From positions 1 through 53,200 of the forward strand of contig CAZAYP010000042.1 in the NCBI GenBank assembly GCA_964489425.1: 53,200 nucleotides of DNA, written 5' to 3'. Below the pieces are notes generated by a model. It did no database searches and was not told the DNA's origin. It worked only from the letters and a program-made list of their open reading frames with translations. Source of the DNA: CAZAYP01 sp964489425 [NCBI: uncultured Verrucomicrobiota bacterium]. Its GTDB lineage: Bacteria; Verrucomicrobiota; Kiritimatiellia; RZYC01. The position numbers were made by a program, and so were the translations under genes. Below are positions 19,532 to 28,150 of the stretch, in pieces. Within the stretch, counting starts at the first letter, position 1. The number at the start of each line of letters is the position of its first letter.

Positions 19532-19594
19532 ATGAATGCCGCCGGGGCGGAAGAAATCATTCCGCTGGACGACAAGGATCTCAAGGAGTTTTAA
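19532..19594 (+). CDS. 20-codon ORF with strong ribosome site, probably a truncated gene start
   Basis: A very good Shine-Dalgarno sequence, GGAGGAG (19518-19524), sits 7 bases upstream of an ATG encoding MNAAGAEEIIPLDDKDLKEF and then TAA. The acidic, helical sequence resembles the beginning of a longer protein, perhaps an HPt- or CheA-like signalling protein, rather than a complete peptide. The frame ends just before palindromic repeat copy B, so insertion of repeats or a deletion may have removed the rest. It could also be a short leader peptide. Confidence 0.3.
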   Translation: MNAAGAEEIIPLDDKDLKEF

Positions 19595-19659
19595 TGCCCG
19601 GCGGGTAATGGCCCGGGGCGCGATGACAGCGGCGGAGGGGAGTTCGGCATTGGAGGGCG

Positions 19660-19750
19660 GCGGAGACGGCGACGGTGGCCCGCGGCGACGGTGGCCCGTC
19701 GCCCTCCACGCGGAAAATGGAAGGGTTGGAGGCGGCAGGCCCCTGCCGCC
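19660..19750. repeat. Palindromic repeat copy B (REPIN-like, two hairpins)
   Basis: Hairpin 1, GGCGACGGTGGCCCGTCGCC, is at 19684-19703 and is preceded by a partial tandem copy at 19668-19680. Hairpin 2, GGCGGCAGGCCCCTGCCGCC, is at 19731-19750. The connecting segment and the following 50 bases (GAAAC.., CCGCCGTGAACGACGCGGC) align with copy C inside the next gene, so the repeat unit is about 150 bases. Confidence 0.65.
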
Positions 19751-19824
19751 GTGGAAAAGGAAATCGAAACGGGCCTGGAATTTGACCGCCGTGAACGACG
19801 CGGCAGAATGAAAAGAATCTGGCA

Positions 19825-20460
19825 ATGAATAACCAACTGGGCGGCGGTATCTTGCATTGCGCGATCCCGTTGGTTCGAACGCCCGTCCCGGCGGTGCTGG
19901 CGGCATCCGCCCCGGTGGTGGACATGGAATCGGCCCCGCGCCTGCGCGTGCTGGTGGTGGATGACGATCCAACGTCCCTGCTATTGGCATCCGCCGTGTT
20001 GAGCGACCATGGTCATGCGGTCCAAACCGCGGAAACCGGCGAGGATGCGCTGGCCCGGCTGGCGGCCGGCGATTTTGACGTGGTGGTACTGGACATCTGG
20101 TTACCGGGCTTGGATGGGTATGCCATGGCGCGCCGGATCCGCGCCCGGTGGTCGCCGGTCCGCAATCCTGACATTCCCATCGTGGCCATAACCGCCTACA
20201 GCATGCCAGGCGACCTCGCGCAATGCCTGCGGGCCGGGATGGACGGTTACATAATCAAGCCGTATACGCCCAATGACCTGCTGCGCGCCGTGGCGCAGGC
20301 CGCGAACGGCGCCGGGGGCCCGTCGCCCTCCACGCGGAAAAAGGACGGGCTGGAGCGGCAGGCCCCTGCCGCCGTGGGAAAGGGAGCCGAAACAGGAAGT
20401 GGAGCGGCAGGCCCCTGCCGCCGGGATTTGGCCGCCGTGAATGACACGGCGCCGCGATGA
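19825..20460 (+). CDS. Single-domain response regulator with a repeat-derived C-terminal tail
   Basis: A 211-residue protein. After about 38 unconserved residues, the receiver domain (about 39-160) has LRVLVVDDD, the phosphoacceptor Asp90 in VVVLDIWLPGLDG, Thr in AITAYSMPGD and the conserved Lys of IIKPY. There is no output domain: from about residue 164 the sequence (GPSPSTRKKDG..) is translated from palindromic repeat copy C and is Gly/Pro/Arg-rich and probably disordered. A more natural start may be the Met before ESAPRLRVL. Its TGA overlaps the ATG of the hybrid kinase downstream by 4 bases, so it is likely a stand-alone receiver serving that kinase's phosphorelay (an HPt domain is present there). 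Confidence 0.85.
   Translation: MNNQLGGGILHCAIPLVRTPVPAVLAASAPVVDMESAPRLRVLVVDDDPTSLLLASAVLSDHGHAVQTAETGEDALARLAAGDFDVVVLDIWLPGLDGYAMARRIRARWSPVRNPDIPIVAITAYSMPGDLAQCLRAGMDGYIIKPYTPNDLLRAVAQAANGAGGPSPSTRKKDGLERQAPAAVGKGAETGSGAAGPCRRDLAAVNDTAPR
20317..20450. repeat. Palindromic repeat copy C inside the coding region
   Basis: Half of hairpin 1 (GGCCCGTCGCCCTCCACGCGG) begins at 20317. The hairpin-2 core GCGGCAGGCCCCTGCCGC occurs twice, at 20355-20372 and 20404-20421. The flanks match copy B, including CCGCCGTGAATGACACGGC against CCGCCGTGAACGACGCGGC. This DNA encodes the last 45 or so residues of the response regulator. Confidence 0.6.
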
Positions 20461-23400
20461 AGGATCGCGCTATGAAGAAGATAAAAAACGGCGCAAAAGC
20501 CAAAAAACCGGCCACGGGTCTGCGGCGACGCGCGGAGGCCCAAGTTAAGGCCGCCGAGCCCCAATCCCCGGCCGCGCTGGCGCCCGCCGAGACGCAACGC
20601 CTGGTCCACGAACTGCGGGTGCACCAGGTCGAACTGGAGATGCAGAACGAGGAACTGCGCCGGGCTCAGGCGCAAATGGACGCCGCGTGGGAACGGTACT
20701 TCAACTTGTACGACCTGGCGCCCGTGGGCTATTTAACCCTCAACAAGAAGGGCTGGGTCCTGGAAGCCAACCTCACCGCCGCCAGGTTGCTGGGCTTGGC
20801 CCGCTGCGCGATGGTGGGGCAACCGCTGAACCGCTTCATCCTTCCCGCGGACCAAAACGTCTTTTACCAGCACCGCAAACAACTCCTGGAAACCGGCGTG
20901 GCGCAGGTCTGCGCCTTAAGAATGCTCCGCCCCGCCGCGTCCCCCTTTTGGGCGCAACTCGATGCGACGGTGGTACCAAACGCTGACGGCGAGCCCAGGT
21001 GCCGCCTCGTAATGAGCGACATCACCGCGCTCAAACAAACGGAAAAACAACTCCGGGAATCCGTGTCACTGCTCCATGCCAGCATGGATTCCACCGTGGA
21101 TGGCCTGCTGGTGGTGGACCGGCAGGGCTGCGTCGTTGCCCATAACAAGCGCTTTGCGGAACTTTGGCGGATCCCCCCGGAGGTTCTGGAGAGCCAGGAT
21201 GGCCAGAAACTCCTTGCCTTTGTTTTGGATCAGTTGACCGATCCGCAGGCTTTCCTGGACAAGGTCAAGGCCCTCTATGCTCAACCCGAGGCGGCAAGCC
21301 ACGACCAGCTGGATTTCAAGGATGGGCGGGTATTCGAAAGGTTTTCCCAACCCCAACGGATTGACGACTTGACGGTCGGCCGGGTTTGGAGCTTTCGCGA
21401 CATCACCCGGCGCAAGTTGGCGGAGGCCGCGCTGGAGGAGAGCGAACGCCGTTACCGGGAACTTTTCCAGAACGCCAGCATGGCCTTCTTCCGGTCTTCG
21501 CGGGACGGCAAGTCTATCATGGTCAACACCGAATTCGCGCGCTTGTTCGGCTACGCGTCGCCCGAAGAGGTTGCCGGCACGGTCCGGGATGTCGGCGCCG
21601 ATCTCTTTGCCGACCCGCACCGCCGGGAAGAGGTCATCCGCCTGAAGTCCGAACATCCGGACTTGAGCGAGTTTGAAAACCTTTACCGCCGGAAAGACGG
21701 CACGACCTTCCTGGGCAAGCTGACGGTGCGCCATGTCATGGATTTGGACGGCCAGATCCAGTATTTTGAAGGCCTCATCGAAGACATCACCGCGCGCCGG
21801 CAGGCGGAGCTGGCGCTCCAGCAGGCCAAAGCCGAGGCGGAAGCCGCCGCCCGCGCCAAGAGCGAGTTCCTGGCGGCCATGAGCCACGAGATCCGCACCC
21901 CCATGACCGGGGTGATCGGCATCACCCACCTGCTGCTGGACACCCGGTTGACGACCGCGCAGCGCCGGTTCGCCGATACCATCCGCACTTGCGGCGAGGC
22001 CCTCCTGGCCATCATCAACGACATCCTGGACTACTCTAAAATCGAGGCCGGCAAATTCGACTTGGAGATCCGGGACTTCGACCTCTGCGGCCTGCTGGAT
22101 GATTTTTCCGCCATGCTGGCCCTGCGCGCCCATGACAAGGGCCTTGAGTTCATCTGCGCGGCCGCCCCGGACGTGCCCACCATGCTCCGCGGCGACCCCG
22201 GCCGCCTGCTCCAGGCGCTTACCAACCTGGCCGGCAACGCCTTGAAGTTCACCCAGCAGGGCGAAGTCGCCGTGCTGGCCACCCTGGTGGCCGAAACTGA
22301 AGCCGAAGCCTTGGTGCGCTTTGCCGTGCGCGACACCGGCATCGGCATCCCGGCGGACAAGCAGGGCCAGTTGTTCCGGAAATTCACCCAGGCGCATGAT
22401 GCCGCGACCGAGCGCCAGTACGGCGGGACCGGGCTCGGGTTGGCGATCTCCAAGCAACTGGCCCACCTGATGGGTGGCGAGATCGGCGTGACCAGCGCGG
22501 CCGGCCAAGGCACGGAGTTCTGGTTCACGGCCCGCTTCGCCAAGCAACCCGGGCCAAGCCTGGACCGCCATCCACAGGCCGGCTTTGGCGGCGCCCGCAT
22601 CCTGGTGGTGGGCGAAAACGCCACCCAGCGCGAGGTGCTGGCCGTCCAGCTCCGGGCCTGGGGCGCGCGGGCGGACGTGGCGGTGGATGGCGCAGCGGCG
22701 TGGCGGGCGCTGGCGCAGGCCCGGAGCGCGGGCGCACCCTTCCAGGCCGCCATCGTGGACCTGCAGATGACCGGCATGGACGGCGCAGAACTGGGCAAGG
22801 CCATCAAGGCCGATGAGCAACTCAAAGCCACCCGCCTGCTGCTCCTGACCCCCCTGGGCTGGCTGGGTGAAACCAAATCCATGGAAGCGATCGGGTTCGC
22901 CGCCTGCCTGGCCAAGCCGGTGCGGCTGTCCGAACTCTGCGATAGCCTGGCCGCGGTGCTTGCCGATGCCGCTGTTCCCCGGCCTGGTCAACCCGCGGGC
23001 CAACGCCCCGTCGTCCGCGCCCTGCGCCAGGCTACGGCCCGCATCCTGGTGGCTGAAGACGATATTCCCAATCAAATGGTGGCCGTGGGGCTCCTGGAAC
23101 AATTCGGCTTGAGCGCGGACACCGTCGGCACCGGCGCGGAAGCCGTCAAGGCCCTTGAAACCACCGCCTATGACCTGGTGCTGATGGACGTGCAGATGCC
23201 GGAAATGGATGGCCTGGAGGCGATCCGCCGAATCCGCGATCCACGGTCCGCTGTCCGGCGGCACGACACGCCCATCATTTCCATGACCGCCCTGGTCATG
23301 CCGGGTGACCGCGAGCGGTGCCTGGCCGCAGGCGCCAACGACTACCTTGCCAAGCCGATCGATGCCCGGATCCTGGCCGGAGTATTGGAGAAATGGTTGC

Positions 23401-23819
23401 CGGCAGATGCCGCCGGAGCAGCCGAACAACCCGCGCCGGCGGTTGCCGCCGCGCCGCCGGCCGCGGACCAGGCTCTGCCACCGCCGGTGTTCGACCAAGC
23501 CGCCATGCTGGACCGCCTGGCGAACAACGAGAGCCTGGCCCGGGTCGTGCTCCAGTCTTTCCTGGCCCACACCCCCCGGCAGATCGATGAGTTGAAACGC
23601 GGGCTGGCCGCCGGCGACACGGCGCGCGTCCATATCCTGGCCCACACCATCAAGGGCGTGGCCTCCATCGTGGGCGGTGAAGCCCTGCGCGCGGTGGCGG
23701 CCGAAATGGAGCGCGCCGGCAAGGCCGGCGACCCGGCCGCCCTCCAGGCCAATCTGCCGGACTTCTTGGAGCAATTCGTCCAACTGCAAGAAGCCGTGCG
23801 GCGGAACGTGGCCGGCTGA
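20457..23819 (+). CDS. Hybrid histidine kinase (PAS x3, HisKA, HATPase, REC x2, HPt)
   Basis: A 1120-residue cytoplasmic kinase with no membrane segment. The basic N-terminus leads into a coiled coil (about 40-75; RLVHELRVHQVELEMQNEEL), then three PAS domains (about 80-200, 205-325, 330-450). HisKA has [11 protein letters not shown] with His477; the HATPase has the usual N, G1 (DTGIGIP) and G2 ([10 protein letters not shown]) boxes. Receiver 1 has Asp768 (IVDLQMTGMDG) but its acidic pocket is reduced to VVGENATQ, so it may be inactive. Receiver 2 has Asp911 (LMDVQMPEMDG) and an intact AEDD. A C-terminal HPt has AHTIKG with His1063. This is a complete phosphorelay in one chain. The gene is coupled to the receiver protein upstream. 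An alternative start is MKKIKN five codons later. Its N-terminal 330 residues are a close duplicate of the gene at 24042. Confidence 0.95.
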   Translation: MKDRAMKKIKNGAKAKKPATGLRRRAEAQVKAAEPQSPAALAPAETQRLVHELRVHQVELEMQNEELRRAQAQMDAAWERYFNLYDLAPVGYLTLNKKGWVLEANLTAARLLGLARCAMVGQPLNRFILPADQNVFYQHRKQLLETGVAQVCALRMLRPAASPFWAQLDATVVPNADGEPRCRLVMSDITALKQTEKQLRESVSLLHASMDSTVDGLLVVDRQGCVVAHNKRFAELWRIPPEVLESQDGQKLLAFVLDQLTDPQAFLDKVKALYAQPEAASHDQLDFKDGRVFERFSQPQRIDDLTVGRVWSFRDITRRKLAEAALEESERRYRELFQNASMAFFRSSRDGKSIMVNTEFARLFGYASPEEVAGTVRDVGADLFADPHRREEVIRLKSEHPDLSEFENLYRRKDGTTFLGKLTVRHVMDLDGQIQYFEGLIEDITARRQAELALQQAKAEAEAAARAKSEFLAAMSHEIRTPMTGVIGITHLLLDTRLTTAQRRFADTIRTCGEALLAIINDILDYSKIEAGKFDLEIRDFDLCGLLDDFSAMLALRAHDKGLEFICAAAPDVPTMLRGDPGRLLQALTNLAGNALKFTQQGEVAVLATLVAETEAEALVRFAVRDTGIGIPADKQGQLFRKFTQAHDAATERQYGGTGLGLAISKQLAHLMGGEIGVTSAAGQGTEFWFTARFAKQPGPSLDRHPQAGFGGARILVVGENATQREVLAVQLRAWGARADVAVDGAAAWRALAQARSAGAPFQAAIVDLQMTGMDGAELGKAIKADEQLKATRLLLLTPLGWLGETKSMEAIGFAACLAKPVRLSELCDSLAAVLADAAVPRPGQPAGQRPVVRALRQATARILVAEDDIPNQMVAVGLLEQFGLSADTVGTGAEAVKALETTAYDLVLMDVQMPEMDGLEAIRRIRDPRSAVRRHDTPIISMTALVMPGDRERCLAAGANDYLAKPIDARILAGVLEKWLPADAAGAAEQPAPAVAAAPPAADQALPPPVFDQAAMLDRLANNESLARVVLQSFLAHTPRQIDELKRGLAAGDTARVHILAHTIKGVASIVGGEALRAVAAEMERAGKAGDPAALQANLPDFLEQFVQLQEAVRRNVAG

Positions 23820-23912
23820 CCCGCATCGTTCACGCTGCCGTTTGCTGTTTCCAGGCGCTTTTTCATGCGCCATGCATGCACGCGGCTCCGCGGCACTCGG
23901 CCCATGGGGCTG

Positions 23913-23961
23913 TAATCAATTCGGAAGCCGTTTGTAGGGATTCTGCCGATTGTGCGATTCC
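23913..23961 (+). promoter_or_regulatory. Conserved upstream element, copy 2
   Basis: TCAATTCGGAAGCCGTTTGT, a CCGATTGTG core and TTCC line up gap-free with 19413-19461. The element lies in the 222-base gap before the next kinase gene and is the best candidate for its promoter or regulator site. No clear sigma-70 hexamers are seen. Confidence 0.45.
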
Positions 23962-24041
23962 TGGCCCTGGAATAGGCTTCCGGGCACAGGGGGCCTGGGT
24001 GACCAGCATCCGCACCTGGCCCAACGAACAAGGAACTCGCG

Positions 24042-26579
24042 ATGAAAAAGAAGCCCGCCGGCGGGCAACCCAAGCACCCGGCCGCTGACCTGCACCGGCG
24101 CGCGGAGGCCAAGGCCCGGACCCTCAAGGCCAAGACCCCGGGTACGCCCACGCTTGCCGAGACGAAACGCCTGGTCCATGAACTGCAGGTGCACCAGATC
24201 GAACTGGAGATGCAGAACGAGGAACTGCGCCAGACGCGGACGAAACTGGAAGAAGCCTGGGCACGGTACTTCAACCTGTACGACCTGGCGCCCGTGGGCT
24301 ATTTAACCCTCAACAAGAAGGGCTGGATCCAGGAAGCCAACCTCACCGCCGCCAGGCTGCTGGGCTTGGCCCGCTGCGCGATGGTGGGGCAACCGTTGAC
24401 CCACTTCATCTTCCCGGCGGACCAGGACATCCATTACCAATTCCGCAAACAACTCCTGAAAACCGGCGCGCCGCAGGAATGCGCCTTGAGAATGCTCCGC
24501 CCCGACGCGCCCCCCTTTTGGGCGCAACTCGATGCGACGGTCGTGCAACACGCTGACGGCATGGCCGCGTGCCACCTCGTAATGAGCGACATCACCGCGC
24601 GCAAGCAGATTGAAAAACAACTCCGGGAATCCGTGTCCCTGCTCAACGCGAGCCTGGATTCCACCGTGGATGGCCTGCTGGTCGTGGACCGGCAGGGCCG
24701 GGTCGTTACCTACAACAAGCGCTTTGCGGAACTGTGGCGGATCCCCGAGAGTTTACTGAAGACCGGGGAAGACCGGACGTTTCTTTCCTTTGTTTCGAAT
24801 CAACTGGTCGATCCCGCGGCTTTCCTGGACAAGGTCAAGGCCATCTATGCCAGTCCCGAGATGGACAGCCACGACCTGCTGGATTTAAAGGATGGGCGGG
24901 TGTACGAAAGATATTCCCAACCCCAACGCATCGGCGACTTGATCGTCGGCCGGGTCTGGAGCTTTCGCGACATCACCGCGCGCAAGCAGGCGGAAACGGT
25001 GCTCAGGGAAAGCGAGGAGCGCTACCGGGACCTGATCGAAAACATGCACGACATGGTTTGCACGCATGACCCGGAGGGCCGGATTCTTTCGGTAAGCCAA
25101 AGCGCACTTACCTTGCTGGGGTATGCACCGCGCGAGTTGCTGGGCAAAAATATGCGCGACATCATCGTCCCCGACGCCCGGCCGAAGTTCGACCAGTACC
25201 TGGCCGTCATCCTGCGCCGCGGTTCGGCGCGCGGGTTGATGCACGTGCAGACGCGCACCGGCGAGCGCCGCTTGTGGGAATATGACAACACCTTGCGCAC
25301 CGAAGGCGTGGCCGTTCCGATCATCCGCGGTCTCGCGCGGGACGTCACCGAGACCCGGCGGATGGAAGCGGAGAAGGCGGAGCTCGAGGCCCAGAACCAG
25401 CGCCTCCAAAAAACCGAAAGCCTGGGCCGCATGGCCGGGGCCGTCGCCCACCACTTCAACAACCAGCTCCAGGTCGTGATGGGCAACCTGGAGCTGGCCA
25501 TGGACGACCTGCCGCCAGGTGCCCGCCCGGCCGCCAACCTGTCCGATGCCATGCAGGCGGCCATCACGGCCACGGAAGTGAGCAGCTTGATGCTGACCTA
25601 TCTCGGCCAGGCACCCGGCCAGCAGGAACTCCAGGACTTGTCCGAGCTATGCCGGCAAACCCTCCCCTTGCTCCAGGTCGCCATTCCACAGTTGGTGATC
25701 CTGGAGACCGACTTGCCGGCCCCGGGTCCGGCCATCCGGGCGAACGCGGGCCAGGTTCAGCAGGTCCTGACCAACCTGGTCACGAATGCCTGGGAAGCCT
25801 GTGGCCCGGGCGCGGGCACCATTCAACTGGCCGTCAGAACCGTGGCCCCGGAGGAGATCCCCGCCGCGGGCCGCTATCCCCCGGGCTGGCAGCCGCGGGA
25901 CACGACCCATGCCTGCCTGGAAGTGGCAGATACGGGCGCCGGGATCGAGCGCCAGGATATGGAGAAGCTCTTTGACCCGTTTTTCTCCCGCAAGTTCACC
26001 GGCCGCGGCCTGGGCCTGGCGGTGGTGTTGGGGATTGCCAAGGCGCATCGCGGCGGCGTCACGGTGGCCAGCGCGCCGGGCCAGGGCAGCGTGTTCCAGG
26101 TCTTTTTCCCGATCTCCGCGGAGCCGGTCCCGGCCAGCGCGCCGGTCCAGGTGGTCCCGGCGCCAGCGGCGCCGGCCGGCGTGGCGGTGCTGCTGGTCGA
26201 AGACGAAGACCTGGTTCGCAAAATGACCGCGACCACGCTCACGGGCATGGGGTTTGCGGTGTTCGAAGCCCGGGACGGGACCGCGGCCGTGGAGGTGTTC
26301 CGCCAGCACCAGCCCGAAATCCACTGCGTGCTGTGCGACCTGACCATGCCGGGCATGAACGGGTGGGAAACCCTGGCGGCCCTGCGCGCCCTCGCGCCCG
26401 GCCTGCCGGCGATCCTGTCCAGCGGCTACAACGAGGCCCAGGTCATGACCGGCGACCATCCGGAATGGCCCCAGGCCTTCCTGGGCAAGCCGCATAACAA
26501 GGAAAAACTGCGCGCGGCGCTCGGCCGCGTCCTGGGCAAAAGCGCCGGGCCCCTGCCACCCGCAGGGGCGGGACCGTGA
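24042..26579 (+). CDS. Hybrid histidine kinase (PAS x3, NtrB-type HisKA, HATPase, REC)
   Basis: An 845-residue soluble kinase. The start MKKKPAGGQPKH is preceded by AAGGAA about 10 bases upstream. The coiled coil and first two PAS domains (about 30-310) nearly repeat the gene at 20457 at both protein and DNA level; a third PAS follows (about 320-440). The kinase core differs: the phosphoacceptor motif is GRMAGAVAHHFNNQLQ (His470), the NtrB-like type, with HATPase boxes DTGAGIE and GRGLGLAVVLG. The single receiver has VEDED and Asp766 in LCDLTMPGMNG; the Lys is in FLGKPH. There is no HPt. The 3' end contains a GCCCCTGC/GCAGGGGC hairpin. It precedes the TolC gene by 69 bases and is likely the first gene of the coupled downstream operon. 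Confidence 0.93.
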   Translation: MKKKPAGGQPKHPAADLHRRAEAKARTLKAKTPGTPTLAETKRLVHELQVHQIELEMQNEELRQTRTKLEEAWARYFNLYDLAPVGYLTLNKKGWIQEANLTAARLLGLARCAMVGQPLTHFIFPADQDIHYQFRKQLLKTGAPQECALRMLRPDAPPFWAQLDATVVQHADGMAACHLVMSDITARKQIEKQLRESVSLLNASLDSTVDGLLVVDRQGRVVTYNKRFAELWRIPESLLKTGEDRTFLSFVSNQLVDPAAFLDKVKAIYASPEMDSHDLLDLKDGRVYERYSQPQRIGDLIVGRVWSFRDITARKQAETVLRESEERYRDLIENMHDMVCTHDPEGRILSVSQSALTLLGYAPRELLGKNMRDIIVPDARPKFDQYLAVILRRGSARGLMHVQTRTGERRLWEYDNTLRTEGVAVPIIRGLARDVTETRRMEAEKAELEAQNQRLQKTESLGRMAGAVAHHFNNQLQVVMGNLELAMDDLPPGARPAANLSDAMQAAITATEVSSLMLTYLGQAPGQQELQDLSELCRQTLPLLQVAIPQLVILETDLPAPGPAIRANAGQVQQVLTNLVTNAWEACGPGAGTIQLAVRTVAPEEIPAAGRYPPGWQPRDTTHACLEVADTGAGIERQDMEKLFDPFFSRKFTGRGLGLAVVLGIAKAHRGGVTVASAPGQGSVFQVFFPISAEPVPASAPVQVVPAPAAPAGVAVLLVEDEDLVRKMTATTLTGMGFAVFEARDGTAAVEVFRQHQPEIHCVLCDLTMPGMNGWETLAALRALAPGLPAILSSGYNEAQVMTGDHPEWPQAFLGKPHNKEKLRAALGRVLGKSAGPLPPAGAGP
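26549..26569 (+). terminator. Hairpin at the end of the kinase gene
   Basis: GCCCCTGC (26549-26556) and GCAGGGGC (26562-26569) form an 8-base stem with a 5-base loop inside the last codons of the kinase. It is followed by ACCGTGAATGAC, like the flanks of palindromic repeats B and C, so it may be a diverged copy of them. There is no T-run; it may attenuate rather than end transcription into the TolC gene. Confidence 0.3.
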
Positions 26580-26648
26580 ATGACGTGGCGCAACGTACGA
26601 CGAGATCGAGACGGGGAATCACAACCGGGGAAGACAAGGAGAAAGCAG

Positions 26649-28127
26649 ATGCAAGCAGGCAGCGTTAAGGCAGTCGGAGTTGTTTGGTTGGCGGCGGGTC
26701 TCGTTGCGGCCAGTGTCGCCGTGGCGTTGACGGCAACGGACACGGGCACGAACGCGCCGGCACCGGCCGGCGCGATCGCGATGTCGCTCGAGGAATGCCT
26801 GGACCTGGCCATGGAACGGAATCACACGCGGCCGGCGTCCCGCTATGCCGTCGCGGCAGCCGAGGCCCAGCACCAGCAAGCCTTGTCGGCGTACTGGCCG
26901 CACTTTTCGCTGAAGGGCGCCTATGAGATCATGGACCAGCCGCCGAACTTCGTCTTCCCGGCCAACAGTTTCGCGCTGCCCAACGGAGGAACCATCGATG
27001 TCACCGTGCCAGGCTACGGCACGATTCCCTCGGGTTCCATATCGGTCCCGGCCCAGGACGTCAAGCTCATGGACCGGGAATCCTGGCTTGCGGCCCTCGA
27101 CGGCCAGTGGCTGCTCTGGGATGGCGGCATGCGCCAGGGCATGCGGGAACAGACCAGCGCCGGCGTGGATGCGGCCCGCGAGGACCTGCGCCGCACCGAC
27201 CTGGTGATCGTGGACAGCGTGACCCGCCTGTACTACGGCGCGGTCATGGCGCGCCAGGTCCGGCAGGTCGGCGATGACACGCTCACGCGCATGGCGGCCA
27301 CGCTGGACCTGACCGAAACCATGTACAAGGAGGGCGCCGGCAAGGTCCAGAAGACCGACTACCTCGACAACAAGATCATGGTGGAAACCCTGCGCGCCGC
27401 CGTGGCCCTGCTGCGCATGAACCAGGAGCTGGCCGAGGCGGCGCTCGCCTACACCATCGGGCTCGAGTGGGACCAGAGCGTCCGGCCAACCGCCACCGAC
27501 ATCCCGTTCGACCCGCTTCCCGCCGACCTCCCGGCGCTGGTGGGCGAGGCCTACGAGTTCAGCCCCGACTGGAAGCGTCTCGCGGCCGGCCTGCGCGCCG
27601 GCAGCGGCGCCCTGGATGAAGCGAAAAGCGGGCACTATCCCCGGCTGGCGGTGAGCGGCGACCTGCACAAGTGGTGGAACGGCTACGACATGGGCATGGC
27701 CACGGAGGAGAACAAGGAGGGCTGGATCGTTCGTGTCGGCCTGGAAATCCCGCTCTTCGACGGGTTCCTGACCCGCAACAAGGTCGCCGCGGCACGCGCC
27801 CGGCTCAACAAGCTGCAGGAAGAGCGCATCCTGCTGCGGGAAGGGCTGGGCCTGCAGGTGCGCGAGGTCATCCTGGGCCTGGCCGCGGCGGTCCAGCGCC
27901 AACAGGCCACGCTCGACGCGATGAACGCCGCGGTCGAGAACCGGGACCTCAACACGCGCGCCTACCAGAACGACCTCGTGGAAACCGAGGACGTCATCAA
28001 GTCCCAGCTCATGGAGGCCTTCATGTCGGCCCAGCACTACAAGATGCGCTACGACCATGCCGAGTTGCGCGCCAGGCTGAACCTGGTGGTCGGCCGCGAG
28101 ATCAGCCGCCGGCTGGGTGGGGAGTAG
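26649..28127 (+). CDS. TolC-family outer-membrane protein
   Basis: A 492-residue protein starting at the ATG at 26649, preceded by AAGGAGA at a good distance; an ATG 69 bases upstream has no such site. The N-terminus MQAGSVKAVGVVWLAAGLVA is a signal peptide. Mature sequence opens with MSLEECLDLAMERN, the usual first helix of TolC-like proteins, and shows two helical-barrel repeats: AAAEAQHQQALSAYWPHFSL and, in the second half, LDEAKSGHYPRLAVSGDL followed by GLEIPLFDGFLTRNKVAAAR. A loop rich in Pro and aromatic residues (about 88-135; PPNFVFPANSFALPNGG) is an insertion between strands. TolC proteins form trimeric exit ducts that need an inner-membrane pump, but no pump or adaptor is encoded nearby. 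Instead three periplasmic binding proteins follow. Confidence 0.88.
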   Translation: MQAGSVKAVGVVWLAAGLVAASVAVALTATDTGTNAPAPAGAIAMSLEECLDLAMERNHTRPASRYAVAAAEAQHQQALSAYWPHFSLKGAYEIMDQPPNFVFPANSFALPNGGTIDVTVPGYGTIPSGSISVPAQDVKLMDRESWLAALDGQWLLWDGGMRQGMREQTSAGVDAAREDLRRTDLVIVDSVTRLYYGAVMARQVRQVGDDTLTRMAATLDLTETMYKEGAGKVQKTDYLDNKIMVETLRAAVALLRMNQELAEAALAYTIGLEWDQSVRPTATDIPFDPLPADLPALVGEAYEFSPDWKRLAAGLRAGSGALDEAKSGHYPRLAVSGDLHKWWNGYDMGMATEENKEGWIVRVGLEIPLFDGFLTRNKVAAARARLNKLQEERILLREGLGLQVREVILGLAAAVQRQQATLDAMNAAVENRDLNTRAYQNDLVETEDVIKSQLMEAFMSAQHYKMRYDHAELRARLNLVVGREISRRLGGE

Positions 28128-28150
28128 TCCCGGGCGCGGGGGCAACGGAA

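Noticed and set aside
26580-26648. Earlier ATG at 26580 as the TolC start
   Set aside because: The extra 23 residues are polar and basic, would spoil the signal peptide, and the ATG at 26649 has an AAGGAGA ribosome site.
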